Source: Acidithiobacillus sp.
Lineage (GTDB): Bacteria > Pseudomonadota > Gammaproteobacteria > Acidithiobacillales > Acidithiobacillaceae
NCBI GenBank assembly: GCA_028697715.1
Contig: JAQVDS010000006.1
Coordinates: 1-64,000 of the forward strand
Length of the DNA: 64,000 bases
Reading direction: 5' to 3'
Part shown: in pieces, positions 16,400 to 29,390 of the stretch
How positions within the stretch are numbered: the stretch's first letter is position 1
Layout of the letters: each line of letters opens with the position of its first letter
Notes under the pieces: generated by a model
The model's input: only the letters and a program-made list of their open reading frames with translations
Databases searched by the model: none
Told to the model about the DNA's origin: nothing
Position numbers and translations under genes: made by a program

Positions 16400-17897
16400 A
16401 GAATTACTGATCAACGTCACCCCACAGGAAATTCGTGTTGCCCTGGTCGACAACGGCGTGCTGCAGGAACTGCAGGTAGAACGCAGCGGCCATCGCGGTC
16501 TGGTGGGGAACATCTACAAGGGCATCGTGCGGCGGGTGCTACCCGGCATGCAGGCGGCGTTTATCGATGTCGGACTGGAACGCACCGCCTTTTTACACGC
16601 TGCCGATATCCAGGGAGCAGAAAGCGAGGATGAACTGCAACAGGAAGGTGAGACGGATATCGAAACGCGAAGCATCAATGCCCATGATTTGCGTAGTGTC
16701 TCGACCCTCCTGCATGAGGGGCAGGAAATCCTCGTGCAGGTAATCAAGGATCCCCTCGGCAGCAAGGGTGCGCGTCTATCGACCCGCATAACCCTGCCTG
16801 GGCGCTATCTGGTGTACATGCCCTACTCACCGCGCATTGGCGTCTCCAGCCGCATCGAGTCACCTGAGGAGCGGAGTCGTCTAAAGGAGTTGCTGAAATC
16901 CCTGCTGCCGGAAGAGGAGGCCGGAGGTTTTATCATACGCACCCTCGCCGAGGGCGTGGGTGCCGAAGATTTTGAGAGCGATCTCAAATTCTTGCAGCGA
17001 CTCTGGCAAAACGTCCGCGAGGATCTCGGGCAGAGTCGGGCACCGCAGCTCATTCACGCCGACCTCAACCTCGCCCTGCGCGTCATGCGCGACGTCATGT
17101 CCGACAACATCCAGCGGGTACGCATCGATAGCCGCGAGGCCTATGAAGCGGCGCGGCAATTTTGCCGGGAAGTCATCCCCGAGGTTACCGATCGTATCGA
17201 GCATTACGCTGGCGAGCGGCCCATCTTTGACCTCTATAATGTCGAGGATGAGATCGAACATGCCCTGGAAAGTCGCGTTACCCTGAAGTCCGGTGCCTAT
17301 CTGATCATCGATCAGACCGAGGCACTGACCACCGTCGACGTGAATACCGGCGCTTTTGTCGGTCGGCGTAATCAGGAAGAAACCATTCTCAAGACCAACC
17401 TGGAGGCCGCAGCTGCCATTGCCCGCCAACTGCGGCTGCGCAATATCGGTGGTATGGTGATCATCGATTTCATCGATATGGACAATGAGGAGCACAAGCG
17501 CCGCGTCCATCGTACCCTGGAAAAGGCCCTGCAGGCTGACCGCACGCGCTGCACCATTACCCAGATTTCTGCCCTGGGACTGGTGGAGATGACGCGCAAA
17601 CGCACCCGCGAGAGCCTGCGGCAGATCCTCTGTGAGCCCTGTCCCTACTGCCAGGGACGTGGTTTCCTCAAGACTGCCGAAACGCTCTGCTACGAAATTC
17701 TGCGCGAGATCGTGCGCGAGACCCGTGCCTACCCGGCCGAGCGCTTCATCGTCCTCGCCTCGCCGCAGGTGGTCGATAAACTGCTGGACGAAGAGAGCAC
17801 CAGCCTCGCCGCCCTGGAGGAGTTCATCGGCCGGCCGATCAAGGTCCAGGCCGAGAGTACCTACACCCAGGAACAGTACGACATCGTTTTTCTCTAG
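16392..17897 (+). CDS. rng: Ribonuclease G
   Basis: This 501-residue endoribonuclease matures 16S rRNA and helps degrade mRNA. The S1 domain starts near residue 38 (GNIYKGIVRRVLPGMQAAFIDVG). Acidic catalytic residues lie in TVDVNTGAFVG and IIDFIDMDN, and the zinc-link CPYCQGRG sits near residue 417. No long C-terminal scaffold is present, so it is RNase G rather than RNase E (E. coli Rng 489 residues). The TAG stop overlaps the stop of the convergent comEA-like gene. Confidence 0.95.
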   Translation: MSEELLINVTPQEIRVALVDNGVLQELQVERSGHRGLVGNIYKGIVRRVLPGMQAAFIDVGLERTAFLHAADIQGAESEDELQQEGETDIETRSINAHDLRSVSTLLHEGQEILVQVIKDPLGSKGARLSTRITLPGRYLVYMPYSPRIGVSSRIESPEERSRLKELLKSLLPEEEAGGFIIRTLAEGVGAEDFESDLKFLQRLWQNVREDLGQSRAPQLIHADLNLALRVMRDVMSDNIQRVRIDSREAYEAARQFCREVIPEVTDRIEHYAGERPIFDLYNVEDEIEHALESRVTLKSGAYLIIDQTEALTTVDVNTGAFVGRRNQEETILKTNLEAAAAIARQLRLRNIGGMVIIDFIDMDNEEHKRRVHRTLEKALQADRTRCTITQISALGLVEMTRKRTRESLRQILCEPCPYCQGRGFLKTAETLCYEILREIVRETRAYPAERFIVLASPQVVDKLLDEESTSLAALEEFIGRPIKVQAESTYTQEQYDIVFL

Positions 17898-18166
17898 TTG
17901 CCGACTTGCAAACGGTAACGCAGCCGTAGCGCCAGCTTTTCGCCCAACACTGCCGCAACGCCCATGGGACTGACGAAAGGGCCATGCTCCGCGCGGTACT
18001 GGAGCAGGGCCTCGGCGCGCTTCTTGCCCACGCCCTTGAGGCAGCGGAAGCCATCGAAATCCGCCGTGTTGATATTAATCTGCTCCGGGCAGTCCAGTTT
18101 TTCCCGCGCCTCGGCAGAACCGAGGAAACACAGGCTCAAGATCAGAAAGACGAAGTGCGAGCGCAT
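17894..18166 (-). CDS. Short ComEA-like helix-hairpin-helix protein
   Basis: The 90-residue protein has a signal peptide (MRSHFVFLILSLCFLGSAEA) and one ComEA-type double HhH domain (ININTADFDGFRCLKGVGKKRAEALL). Such proteins bind DNA in the periplasm during natural transformation. Single-domain short forms are common in proteobacteria. ATG 18166 was chosen because it precedes the signal peptide; the longer open frame is within the HIT gene. dprA, another transformation gene, is 43 kb away in the window. Confidence 0.85.
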   Translation of the reverse strand: MRSHFVFLILSLCFLGSAEAREKLDCPEQININTADFDGFRCLKGVGKKRAEALLQYRAEHGPFVSPMGVAAVLGEKLALRLRYRLQVGN

Positions 18167-18173
18167 GCCGAAA

Positions 18174-18563
18174 TCAGAGGGCGGCGCGGATCTTAGCCCC
18201 CATGGCGGCACGCTCTTCCGCGCTGCTCTCGCGCGCGAGGGCAAAGTTGAGATCGCTGATGGCGGTCATCGGGATCAGGTGCACATGCGTATGCGGCACC
18301 TCCAGACCAGCCACCATCACCCCCACGCGCAGACAGCCGGTGGCCTGTTCCAGGGCCGGCACAATCCGTTTGGCAAACGGTAAAAGACCGGCCAGGGTAG
18401 CGTCGTCCAGAGTGAAGATATAGTCGTGCTCGATCTTGGGAATCACCAAGGTATGGCCGGGACGGATCGGACGAATATCGAGAAAGGCCAGGTACTGATC
18501 GTCTTCGAAGATTTTTTCGGCAGGAATTTCGCCACGGATGATCTTGGTAAACAAGGTGGTCAT
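18174..18563 (-). CDS. HIT family nucleotide-binding hydrolase (HinT-like)
   Basis: The 129-residue protein contains the histidine-triad motif HTHVHL at residues 91-96. HIT enzymes hydrolyse nucleoside phosphoramidates or adenylates. The length and N-terminal FTKIIRGEIPA are typical of the bacterial HinT/PKCI group. It lies 9 bp after hemL on the same strand and 7 bp before the comEA-like gene, so it is probably in a hemL-containing operon. Confidence 0.93.
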   Translation of the reverse strand: MTTLFTKIIRGEIPAEKIFEDDQYLAFLDIRPIRPGHTLVIPKIEHDYIFTLDDATLAGLLPFAKRIVPALEQATGCLRVGVMVAGLEVPHTHVHLIPMTAISDLNFALARESSAEERAAMGAKIRAAL

Positions 18564-18572
18564 GGAGGGCTC

Positions 18573-19850
18573 CTATAGTTGCTGCAGCGCCTTGCGTGCG
18601 GCGCTGATGGTGGTGTCGATAATGGCGTCGTCATGCGCGGCGGAGAGGAAACCCGCCTCGTAGGCGCTGGGGGCGAGATAGACGCCCTCAGCCAGGAGGA
18701 AGTGGAAGAAACGCCCATAGCGATCCTGGTCAGCACCCATGACATCCTGGAAAGTCTGCACTGCTCCTTCACTAAAGAACAGTCCCAACATACCTGGCAC
18801 CTGGGTGATGACGAGGGGGACTTCCGCCTCCGCTGCCACGCGCGCCAGACCGCTGCAGAGCTTTTCCGTCTGCTTCGCCAGACGCTGGTGGAAACCTGGC
18901 TCCTGCAGCAGTTGCAGGGTACGCAAGCCGGCCGCCATCGCCAGTGGATTGCCGGCCAAGGTCCCGGCCTGATAGACCGGGCCATTGGGCGCCAGGGTTT
19001 CCATGATCTTGCGACTGCCGCCCACGGCACCTACTGGCAAGCCGCCGCCGATGATCTTGCCCAGGGTAGTGATGTCCGGCCGAATGCCGTAGAGCTCCTG
19101 CGCGCCGCCGGGGGCGACGCGGAAGCCCGTCATTACCTCATCCAGAATCAACAGGCTACCGTGGGTATCGCAGAGACTGCGCAGCCCCTCCAGGAAACCT
19201 GGCAGCGGCGGCACACAGCCCATGTTGCCGGCAATCGGCTCGACGATGATCGTGGCAATCTGGTCCCCCTGCTCGCGCATCACCGCCGCGACGGCATCGA
19301 GGTCGTTGTAGGGCAGGACCAGCGTCGCACGGGTCAACTCTACCGGCACGCCGGCGCTCGACGGTTGCCCCAGGGTGAGGGCCCCGGATCCCGCCTTCAC
19401 CAACAGACTGTCGCTGTGCCCGTGGTAATTGCCCTCGAACTTGATGATCCGTTCCCGTCCGGTATACCCGCGTGCCAGACGAATGGCCGTCATCACCGCC
19501 TCGGTGCCGCTGCAGGTCATGCGCAGCATCTCGATATTGGGCATCAGGTCGCAGACGGTTTCCGCCAGTTCCAGCTCGATCGCCGTCGGTGCCCCGAAAC
19601 TCAGGCCTTTCTGCATCTCCGCCGCCACGGCAGCCAGGATTTCCGGATGCGCATGACCATGGATCATCGGCCCCCAGGAACCGACGTAGTCGATGTAGCG
19701 CCGCCCCTCCACGTCCCAAAGGTAGGCGCCTTCGGCGCGCTCGATGAACAGGGGATCGCCGCCTACGCCACGGAAGGCGCGCACGGGCGAATTGACACCG
19801 CCGGGGATGCGGCGTTGCGAAGCAGAAAAAAGCTCGGCGTTACTGGTCAT
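18573..19850 (-). CDS. hemL: Glutamate-1-semialdehyde 2,1-aminomutase
   Basis: The 425-residue PLP enzyme makes 5-aminolevulinate in the C5 tetrapyrrole pathway. The Schiff-base lysine is Lys265 in [10 protein letters not shown], the same number as in E. coli. GVNSPVRAF near the N-terminus and NYHGHSD (about 141-147) are family blocks. ATG 19850 has AGGAGAC upstream. It overlaps thiE by 11 bp. The C5 route is expected in this group of bacteria. Confidence 0.97.
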   Translation of the reverse strand: MTSNAELFSASQRRIPGGVNSPVRAFRGVGGDPLFIERAEGAYLWDVEGRRYIDYVGSWGPMIHGHAHPEILAAVAAEMQKGLSFGAPTAIELELAETVCDLMPNIEMLRMTCSGTEAVMTAIRLARGYTGRERIIKFEGNYHGHSDSLLVKAGSGALTLGQPSSAGVPVELTRATLVLPYNDLDAVAAVMREQGDQIATIIVEPIAGNMGCVPPLPGFLEGLRSLCDTHGSLLILDEVMTGFRVAPGGAQELYGIRPDITTLGKIIGGGLPVGAVGGSRKIMETLAPNGPVYQAGTLAGNPLAMAAGLRTLQLLQEPGFHQRLAKQTEKLCSGLARVAAEAEVPLVITQVPGMLGLFFSEGAVQTFQDVMGADQDRYGRFFHFLLAEGVYLAPSAYEAGFLSAAHDDAIIDTTISAARKALQQL

Positions 19851-20493
19851 GATGTCTCCTCGCTTTGCCTGAGAAAAGGCCTTGCAGACGCTGGGTGGCG
19901 GCAGCAACATCGGCTGCCCCAAAGAGGGCAGAGATAACGGCGGCGGCATCGGCACCGGCTGCCGCAACCTCCGCCATAGTATCCTGCGTGATGCCGCCAA
20001 TGGCTACCAGGGGCAGGCCCAGGGGCCTCGCGGCGCGAAATAGAGAAAGATCGGCGCGGCGCGCCTTGGGCTTGGTCGGAGAGGGATACACCGAGCCAAA
20101 GGCGAGATAGTCGGCGCCGGCGGCAGCTAGCCTGCAAGCACGCTCCAGATCGTTGTAACAGGACACGCCAATCAAGACCTCCGGCCCCAGCAAGGCACGC
20201 AAATCGTTTATCCCTGGGTCCTCCTCCCCCACATGGATCGCGCTCGCCCCAATCTTTCGCGTGAGTTCAGGATCGTCATTGATGACCAGCAGTGCATCGT
20301 AGGAGCGACAAAGCGCCAGCAGGGCGGCAGCCTCCTGCCTTCGCCGCCCATCTTCCTGCGTCTTATCCCGATACTGCAGCAGACGTAGTCCGGCACGCAG
20401 AGCGATCTCGGTCGTTCCCAGTAGCGCTTCGCCCTGCAGACGGCCATCGGTAATGCCGTAGAGGCCGCATATCCGCTCCCGTTGCTGCTTCAT
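19840..20493 (-). CDS. thiE: Thiamine phosphate synthase
   Basis: The 217-residue TIM-barrel enzyme joins HMP-PP and the thiazole phosphate to make thiamine phosphate. LQYRDKT, INDD and HVGEED are the usual phosphate- and Mg-binding blocks, with [11 protein letters not shown] and AIGGIT following. The start at ATG 20493 follows the thiD stop (ATGA overlap); its end overlaps hemL by 11 bp. No TPP riboswitch is visible upstream of thiD. The downstream thiazole genes are not in this window. Confidence 0.95.
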   Translation of the reverse strand: MKQQRERICGLYGITDGRLQGEALLGTTEIALRAGLRLLQYRDKTQEDGRRRQEAAALLALCRSYDALLVINDDPELTRKIGASAIHVGEEDPGINDLRALLGPEVLIGVSCYNDLERACRLAAAGADYLAFGSVYPSPTKPKARRADLSLFRAARPLGLPLVAIGGITQDTMAEVAAAGADAAAVISALFGAADVAAATQRLQGLFSGKARRHHDQ

Positions 20494-21275
20494 GGTCGCG
20501 CCGCCCAGCGGTCGGGGAAGAATTGGCCGTGCCCTGCCCGATAGGCCTTTGCGACCGCCGCATGGGTAAAGGCGAGGCTGCTGGCTACGGCGTCGGGTAC
20601 CGACTGCCCGCAGGCCAGGCCCGCAGCGATTGCGGTAGAGAGGGTGCAACCCGTGCCATGATAGCTGCCCGGCAGCCGCGGCTGGGGGTAGCGGCCGGCG
20701 AGCGTGCCGCGCTGATACAGGCGATTGTCGAGCTGCGCAGCGGCACCGTGACCATCGCTGATCAGGAGCCAGTCGCCCGGCCACGCGCGCGCGGCCCCGT
20801 CCGCCGTGTCCGCTCCGGTCAACTGCAGTGCCTCGGGAAGGTTGGGGGTGGCAATCCGCGCCAGGGGCAGGAGTTCTACGCGCAGGAAGTCCAGCAAGGC
20901 AGCATCGGCCAGCTCCTGGCCGCCACCGGCACGCCAGATCGGATCGATCACCAGGGGCAGATCACACCGAACGAGAAGAAAATCGCGCAGCATTTCCGCC
21001 ATAGGTAGTGAGCCAATCAGGCCGATCTTGACCGCGGCAACAGAAAAGTCTGCCAGCAGGGTCTCCAGTTGGGCACGCGTGTCGGCAGCATCCAGGGTCT
21101 GCACCCGCAGCACGCCGCGCGAGTCCTGTACCGTCCAGGCTGTCAGGGCGGTACAGACGTGCACGCCCATGGCAGCCCCCGTCAGAAGGTCTGCCTGCAA
21201 GCCCGCCCCCGAGCTCGGGTCAGCGCCAGCAATACTGAGGACAACAGGGCGAGAGAGAGGGGCTGGACAGGACAT
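20490..21275 (-). CDS. thiD: Hydroxymethylpyrimidine (phosphate) kinase
   Basis: The 261-residue ribokinase-fold enzyme phosphorylates HMP and HMP-P for thiamine synthesis. SIAGADPSSGAGLQADL at residues 14-30 and the ATP-site GTGCTLSTAIAAGLA (about 206-220) are diagnostic. It is coupled to thiE. Its start lies 62 bp from the divergent cytochrome gene. Fusions of ThiD and ThiE exist elsewhere; here they are separate genes. Confidence 0.95.
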   Translation of the reverse strand: MSCPAPLSRPVVLSIAGADPSSGAGLQADLLTGAAMGVHVCTALTAWTVQDSRGVLRVQTLDAADTRAQLETLLADFSVAAVKIGLIGSLPMAEMLRDFLLVRCDLPLVIDPIWRAGGGQELADAALLDFLRVELLPLARIATPNLPEALQLTGADTADGAARAWPGDWLLISDGHGAAAQLDNRLYQRGTLAGRYPQPRLPGSYHGTGCTLSTAIAAGLACGQSVPDAVASSLAFTHAAVAKAYRAGHGQFFPDRWAARP

Positions 21276-21337
21276 GGGCCTCGGCAGGATATTTGCTTGC
21301 CATCGTTGGTGAAAAGCAAAAAAGGGAGGGTTTCACG

Positions 21338-22069
21338 ATGCGGCAATTGCCGGAACTGAGTATAGCAGAAAAATTAGTCCATACCGGCTTCATATTTTTG
21401 GTCGGTTTGGGACTACTGGTAGCAGAGGCCTACGTCTACGTTACGGTAGGTGGCAAGCAGGGACTGACCGTCCAGGCGGTGACACAGCACTATTATGGCA
21501 ACCGCAGCTCTTCGACCATACAGTCGGTTTTACCGCGGATGATGGGCTTTGCCGGGATGCCGGCCAGCGAACAGCCAAAGATGACTGAGGCAATCAATCA
21601 CTGGATTGCCAATGGCGAGAGCCAGCAGGAGTACGTAAGCAGCGTCAAGCCTCTGATCGACGGCAACTGCCTGAAATGCCACAGTGTTGCGATGAGTAAG
21701 GTCCTGCACAACCCACCGCTGGCGAGCTATGACGACGTGAAGAAAGTGGCGCAGGTCGATACCGGCATGAGCATCAATACCATGCTGCTCAACGGCATGA
21801 TCCATCTCACCATGCTGGGAGTGATCTTCTGGATTGCCGGCTGGATCTTCAGCAAGGCCCGTTTTCCGGCAGCACCGAAATACGTTCTAATCATCCTGCC
21901 CTTCATTGCCATGATCGTCGATTTCGCCGGCTGGTTTCTCACCCATCAGAATCCTGCTTTCGTCTGGCTGGTATTGATAGGCGGTGCTCTCTCCTGCCCC
22001 ATCGCACTGCTGGAGATGTTCTTGAGCCTGATCCAGCTCTGGCTGCTCAAGCCCAGACTTGCGACCTAA
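21338..22069 (+). CDS. Membrane-bound c-type cytochrome, family unknown
   Basis: The 243-residue protein has an N-terminal membrane helix (about 15-37), a periplasmic segment with one haem-binding CLKCH motif at 111-115, and three further membrane helices (about 148-172, 182-202, 205-235). The start has GGGAGGG 9 bases upstream. It is monocistronic, with a terminator downstream. A haem c attached to a multi-helix membrane anchor suggests electron transfer at the periplasmic face. I do not recognise the family; the partner oxidase or dehydrogenase is not nearby. Confidence 0.7.
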   Translation: MRQLPELSIAEKLVHTGFIFLVGLGLLVAEAYVYVTVGGKQGLTVQAVTQHYYGNRSSSTIQSVLPRMMGFAGMPASEQPKMTEAINHWIANGESQQEYVSSVKPLIDGNCLKCHSVAMSKVLHNPPLASYDDVKKVAQVDTGMSINTMLLNGMIHLTMLGVIFWIAGWIFSKARFPAAPKYVLIILPFIAMIVDFAGWFLTHQNPAFVWLVLIGGALSCPIALLEMFLSLIQLWLLKPRLAT

Positions 22070-22092
22070 CACACGACGTATCCTTCTTACCC

Positions 22093-22116
22093 CGCCCTCC
22101 TATGTGAGGGCGTTTT
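22093..22116 (+). terminator. Rho-independent terminator after the cytochrome gene
   Basis: CGCCCTC and GAGGGCG form a perfect 7-bp stem with a 6-base loop, followed by TTTTC. Confidence 0.8.
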
Positions 22117-22282
22117 CTTGTGGATAACTTTGTGGATGAAATCTGTATGGAGAGACTGTCAACAATGGTTTTTTGACCGAGCGTCCTCGTGTTACCAGTT
22201 TGTCATAAATATTTCCATATATAACAATGAGATATAAAACATCCCGCAGAAGTGTCTCAAAGAATGTTCCGCAAGCCAGCCA
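22117..22282. other. DnaA box plus AT-rich tract, possible second origin part
   Basis: A perfect DnaA box (TTATCCACA on the minus strand) lies at 22119-22127, and a second one at 22131-22139 has one mismatch (TCATCCACA). An AT-rich stretch at about 22199-22246 resembles a DNA-unwinding element. The region holds no reading frame of note and lies between the cytochrome terminator and the end of the SDR gene, about 1.1 kb upstream of dnaA. Confidence 0.5.
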
Positions 22283-23098
22283 TTATTCCTTTGTGGAAAA
22301 CGAACCCGAACGGCGTGGCTTGGATGCCAGGCGCTGCGGCCACAGCCGCTCGTAGAGGACGCTCGGCATGATCCGTAACAACAGGCTCAGGCAAGCCATC
22401 TGCCAAGGCAACACGACGAAGCGCCGCCGCCGGTCGATACTGCGCCGCATTTTTTGTGCAGCACGTTGTACATTCATGAGCCAGGGCATGGGATAGGGAT
22501 TGTCAGCGGTCATCGGGGTGTCAATGAAGCCCGGCGCGATGCAAGTGACCGAAATCCGCCGCGCGCGCAAATCCAGGCGCAGGCTCTCCAGATAGACCGC
22601 CACCCCGGCCTTGGACGCCGCATACGCGGCAGCACCGGGCAGGCCGCGAAAGCCCGCCACGCTGCCGATGCCCACCACCTGCGCCTGGGCAGGCAGATAC
22701 GGCAAAAAAGCGCTGATACTGTAGTGCATGCCGAGAAGGTTGGTGGTGATGACCTCGGCAAATATCGCGCAATCTTCCGGCAACTCAGAGGAACTCCCCA
22801 CACTGATACCAGCATTGGCGATCAGCAGCGCGACGGGGCCACGCCGCTGCGCAAAATCGCTGGCAATGCGCTGCAAAGCCGCGCCATCGCGCACATCGAC
22901 CGTTGCCAGCTCGACCTCTGCTCCCACCTGGCGCAGCTCGCTGGCAACTTGCGCCAGCGCTGCCTGGCGTCGGCCCAGGAGCAAAAACAGCTGCCCGGGC
23001 TGCGCGTAGCAGCGTGCCAACGCGGCGCCGATGCCACTACCGGCGCCGCTGATGACAATGGCACCCGCGGGGCGTCGAGACGCAGAAAAAGGGTTCAT
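22283..23098 (-). CDS. Short-chain dehydrogenase/reductase
   Basis: The 271-residue protein has the Rossmann motif SGAGSGIG (17-24), the NAG block IANAGIS and the catalytic YAASK (Y-x3-K) with a Ser upstream (GIGSVAG). These define a classical SDR. The C-terminal tail has a basic, partly hydrophobic segment (about 215-265) that could associate with the membrane. Substrate cannot be predicted. It lies between the possible second origin part and dnaA, divergent from dnaA. Confidence 0.88.
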   Translation of the reverse strand: MNPFSASRRPAGAIVISGAGSGIGAALARCYAQPGQLFLLLGRRQAALAQVASELRQVGAEVELATVDVRDGAALQRIASDFAQRRGPVALLIANAGISVGSSSELPEDCAIFAEVITTNLLGMHYSISAFLPYLPAQAQVVGIGSVAGFRGLPGAAAYAASKAGVAVYLESLRLDLRARRISVTCIAPGFIDTPMTADNPYPMPWLMNVQRAAQKMRRSIDRRRRFVVLPWQMACLSLLLRIMPSVLYERLWPQRLASKPRRSGSFSTKE

Positions 23099-23242
23099 GA
23101 AACAATCTCCTAAGTGCGGTCTTCCGGCGCTTCACTGGCAGCCAAAAGGGCCATGGCGTATACTCCGGAGCAAGCAGTGGTGGCTAGCGTAGCGTGCCGA
23201 ACGCTGCAGGGAAACATATTCCGTACCTGTGACAAGGACCCC

Positions 23243-24592
23243 ATGAGTAACGAAACGGCAAGCCAGGATGGTGCAGCGCTATGGAGCGCCCTCAGCGTCC
23301 GCATGGAAATGTTGGTGTCCACCCAGCAGTACAATACTTGGCTGCGGCCTTTGCAGGCCGAATTGCACGCCGAAGAACTGTTGCTCCTGGCACCCAACAG
23401 CTTTGTCCGCGATCGCGTGCAGAACCATTACCGCGAACTGCTGGAAAAAGAGCTGAATGAAATCCTTCCAGGCCTGTGCTTGCGCGTTGCCCTGCAGCAG
23501 GCGCCTGCGCCCATCAGCGACGAAAGGCCGGCAAGCCAGCCGGAGGGTCGCGGACACGCTCATCAGCTCAACAGTCATCATCTCAATAACGGTTTTACCT
23601 TTCAGGCCTATGTCGAGGGTAAGTCGAACCAGCTCGCGGTAGCTGCAGCGCGCCAGGTGGCTGAACATCCGGGAAAATCCTACAATCCGCTGTACATCTA
23701 TGGTGGTGTCGGTCTGGGCAAAACCCACCTGATGCATGCCGTGGGTAACGAAATCCTGCGTGCGAATCCGCAAGCCAAGATCCTGTATATCAGTTCCGAG
23801 GGCTTCATCATGGACATGGTGCGCGCCCTCCAGCACAACAGCACCGCCGAATTCAAGCAGCGCTACCGTAAGCTCGACGCCCTCCTCATCGACGATATCC
23901 AGTTCTTCGCCAACAAGGACCGTACCCAGGAAGAATTTTTCCATACCTTCAATGCCCTCTTCGACGGCGGAAGTCAGATCATCATCACCTGTGATCGTTA
24001 TCCCAAAGAGGTCGAGGGCTTGGAAGAACGTCTGCAATCGCGCTTCGGTTGGGGCCTGACGGTGGCTATCGAACCCCACGATCTGGAAACGCGCATGGCC
24101 ATCGTTTTATGTAAAGCGGAAGAAGCGGGGGTCGAACTGCCCCAGGAAGTAGCTTTTTTCATTGCCGAGAAGATCCGCTCGCACGTGCGGGAGCTGGAAG
24201 GTGCGCTGCGGCGCGTCATCGCCCACGTCAATTTCACCCGCAAGCCGTACAGTGTCGAGACCGCACGGGCGGCATTGCGCGATCTGATCGACGTGCAAAA
24301 ACGCATGATCAGCCTCGACAACATCCAGAAAGTGGTCGCCGAGTATTTTCACATTCGTGGCTCGGAGATGCAGTCGAAGCGGCGTAGCCGCAACATCGCC
24401 CGCCCACGGCAGATCGCCATGGCCCTGACCAAGGAACTCACTTCACACAGCCTGCCGGAGATTGGCGATGCCTTTGGTGGTCGCGACCACACCACGGTCC
24501 TGCATGCCTGTCGGCAGATCGAAAAGCTGCGGCAGAGTGACCCCCAGGTTGCCGAGGACTACAACAACATCCTGCGGGTACTGGGCGGATGA
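23243..24592 (+). CDS. dnaA: Chromosomal replication initiator DnaA
   Basis: The 449-residue AAA+ protein opens the replication origin. Domain I spans about residues 1-85, a linker follows, and the AAA+ domain has Walker A GGVGLGKTH at 154-162 and Walker B in LLIDDIQFF. The DNA-binding domain IV contains GGRDHTTVLHACRQI. ATG 23243 follows AAGGA; the longer upstream frame lacks such a signal. DnaA boxes lie directly downstream of the gene and also about 1.1 kb upstream. Confidence 0.98.
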   Translation: MSNETASQDGAALWSALSVRMEMLVSTQQYNTWLRPLQAELHAEELLLLAPNSFVRDRVQNHYRELLEKELNEILPGLCLRVALQQAPAPISDERPASQPEGRGHAHQLNSHHLNNGFTFQAYVEGKSNQLAVAAARQVAEHPGKSYNPLYIYGGVGLGKTHLMHAVGNEILRANPQAKILYISSEGFIMDMVRALQHNSTAEFKQRYRKLDALLIDDIQFFANKDRTQEEFFHTFNALFDGGSQIIITCDRYPKEVEGLEERLQSRFGWGLTVAIEPHDLETRMAIVLCKAEEAGVELPQEVAFFIAEKIRSHVRELEGALRRVIAHVNFTRKPYSVETARAALRDLIDVQKRMISLDNIQKVVAEYFHIRGSEMQSKRRSRNIARPRQIAMALTKELTSHSLPEIGDAFGGRDHTTVLHACRQIEKLRQSDPQVAEDYNNILRVLGG

Positions 24593-24833
24593 GACGCCGG
24601 AACAAGCTGTGGATAACCCCCGGAACAAGTCCGGTACTGGCTTGGGGATGGAATCTGCACGGAAGATCATCCCCAAGGATACCGGCTTGTCCACAGGCTG
24701 TCAGTCCCTCCTACCCCCCTGCATGGGGCATACTGATCAATAGGGTAAGCTTGTTATCCACAGGCAAATTGCCCCTTAATAATCACTATAAGAAAAAGAA
24801 AGAAAATTTATTATTCTCTTGGGAGACAACCCG
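24593..24833. other. oriC: Replication origin (oriC) between dnaA and dnaN
   Basis: Two perfect DnaA boxes are present: 24608-24616 (minus strand) and 24754-24762 (plus strand). A third, TTGTCCACA at 24687-24695, has one mismatch. An AT-rich tract at about 24768-24820 directly follows the last box and suits a DNA-unwinding element. The dnaA-dnaN gap is the usual origin position in many bacteria. A long inverted repeat occupies the middle. Confidence 0.8.
24622..24692. repeat. Long imperfect inverted repeat inside oriC
   Basis: The core arms CTTGGGGATG (24641-24650) and CATCCCCAAG (24668-24677) are exact complements with a 17-base loop. Pairing continues outward through CCGGTA/TACCGG and ACAAG/CTTGT, with small bulges. 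The right arm runs into the DnaA box at 24687. There is no T-run, so it is not an ordinary terminator for dnaA. Confidence 0.7.
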
Positions 24834-25930
24834 ATGAAGCTTCGTGTGCAGAAAGACGAGATCCTGCCCCTCCTCGCGGCCATGGCCAACATTGCCAATC
24901 GCCGGCCGGTACAACCGATCCTGTCGCATCTGTTACTGCGCAGCACCGGAAGAGGGCTGCAGCTCGTTGCCAGTGACGGGGAAATCCAGCTTCGTGGAGA
25001 ACTGGAACTCAGCGTCGAAGAAGGCGGACAAACTGCCATTCCCGCACGCAAGCTCTACGACATCTGTCGCACCCTGGCGGATGGCAGCGAGATTCTCCTG
25101 CACAAAAACGGGGAGCGTCTAACCGTACGTTCCGGCTCCGCCCGATTTACGCTACCGACCCTGCCTGCGCAGGATTTTCCCATCATGGAAGAGCGCGCCG
25201 CGCGCATCTCCGGTAACTGTGATGGCGAAGATTTCCAACGAGCCCTGGCCGCGGCCTCCACTGCCATGGCACATAACGACACCCGCTATTTCCTCAACGG
25301 CGTTTTTGTCGAGATTGGTGAGCAGAAGATGCGCCTCGTCGCCACCGACGGGCATCGCCTGGCGCGGGTGGAAATTGCTTTCGCCCATAGCTCCGATGCC
25401 GAGCCCTACCACGGCATCCTGCCACGCAAAACGGTGCTGGAACTGTTGCGCATCGTGGGAAGTGGCGATATCGCCTGGAGCTTTGATGAACAAGGTTGCC
25501 GCATGCAACAAGGATCACAAGAATTTGCCAGCCGACTGGTGGATGCCAACTATCCGGACTATCGTCGGGTCATCCCTGTTGGCCAATTCACCCAGTGCAT
25601 CATCGACCGGCCAACGCTGAAAACCGCCCTGCAACAGATCGACGTCATCGCCAGCGACAAGAACCCAGTCTGCACACTGCACTTCCAACCGGAAAACCTC
25701 GTGCTACGCAGCCGCAATGAAGAGCAGGAAGAGGGGGAAATCAGTGTACCGGCAGCACTGCATGGCGATGCCACGGAAATTGCCTTCAATACCCGCTACT
25801 TGCTGGATGCACAAAACATCTTTGCCAGCGACGAATTATTGATCCAGGTTCGGGACAGTGCCAGCAGCGCACTGATCCGCACACAAGAAAGCGATAATCC
25901 CCTGTATATCGTTATGCCCATTCGTCTGTA

Positions 25931-25931
<1 letters not shown>
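24834..25931 (+). CDS. dnaN: DNA polymerase III beta sliding clamp
   Basis: The 365-residue clamp encircles DNA and tethers polymerase III. Three clamp domains of about 120 residues are recognisable, with ISxNxD-like LPTLPAQDFP, TDGHRLAR and the C-terminal VMPIRL, the family's standard ending. ATG 24834 has GGGAGAC upstream; the five-codon longer frame is within the ribosome site. Its stop overlaps the recF start (TAATG). Confidence 0.97.
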
Positions 25932-29373
<3,442 letters not shown>

Positions 29374-29390
29374 GTATAGGGAAGGGCAAA

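Noticed and set aside
18579-19937. 452-codon plus-strand open frame
   Set aside because: It is antisense to hemL, which has complete family motifs, and its translation has no recognisable domain.
21276-21337. TPP riboswitch before thiD
   Set aside because: No thi-box sequence is seen, and the gap to the divergent cytochrome gene is only 62 bp.
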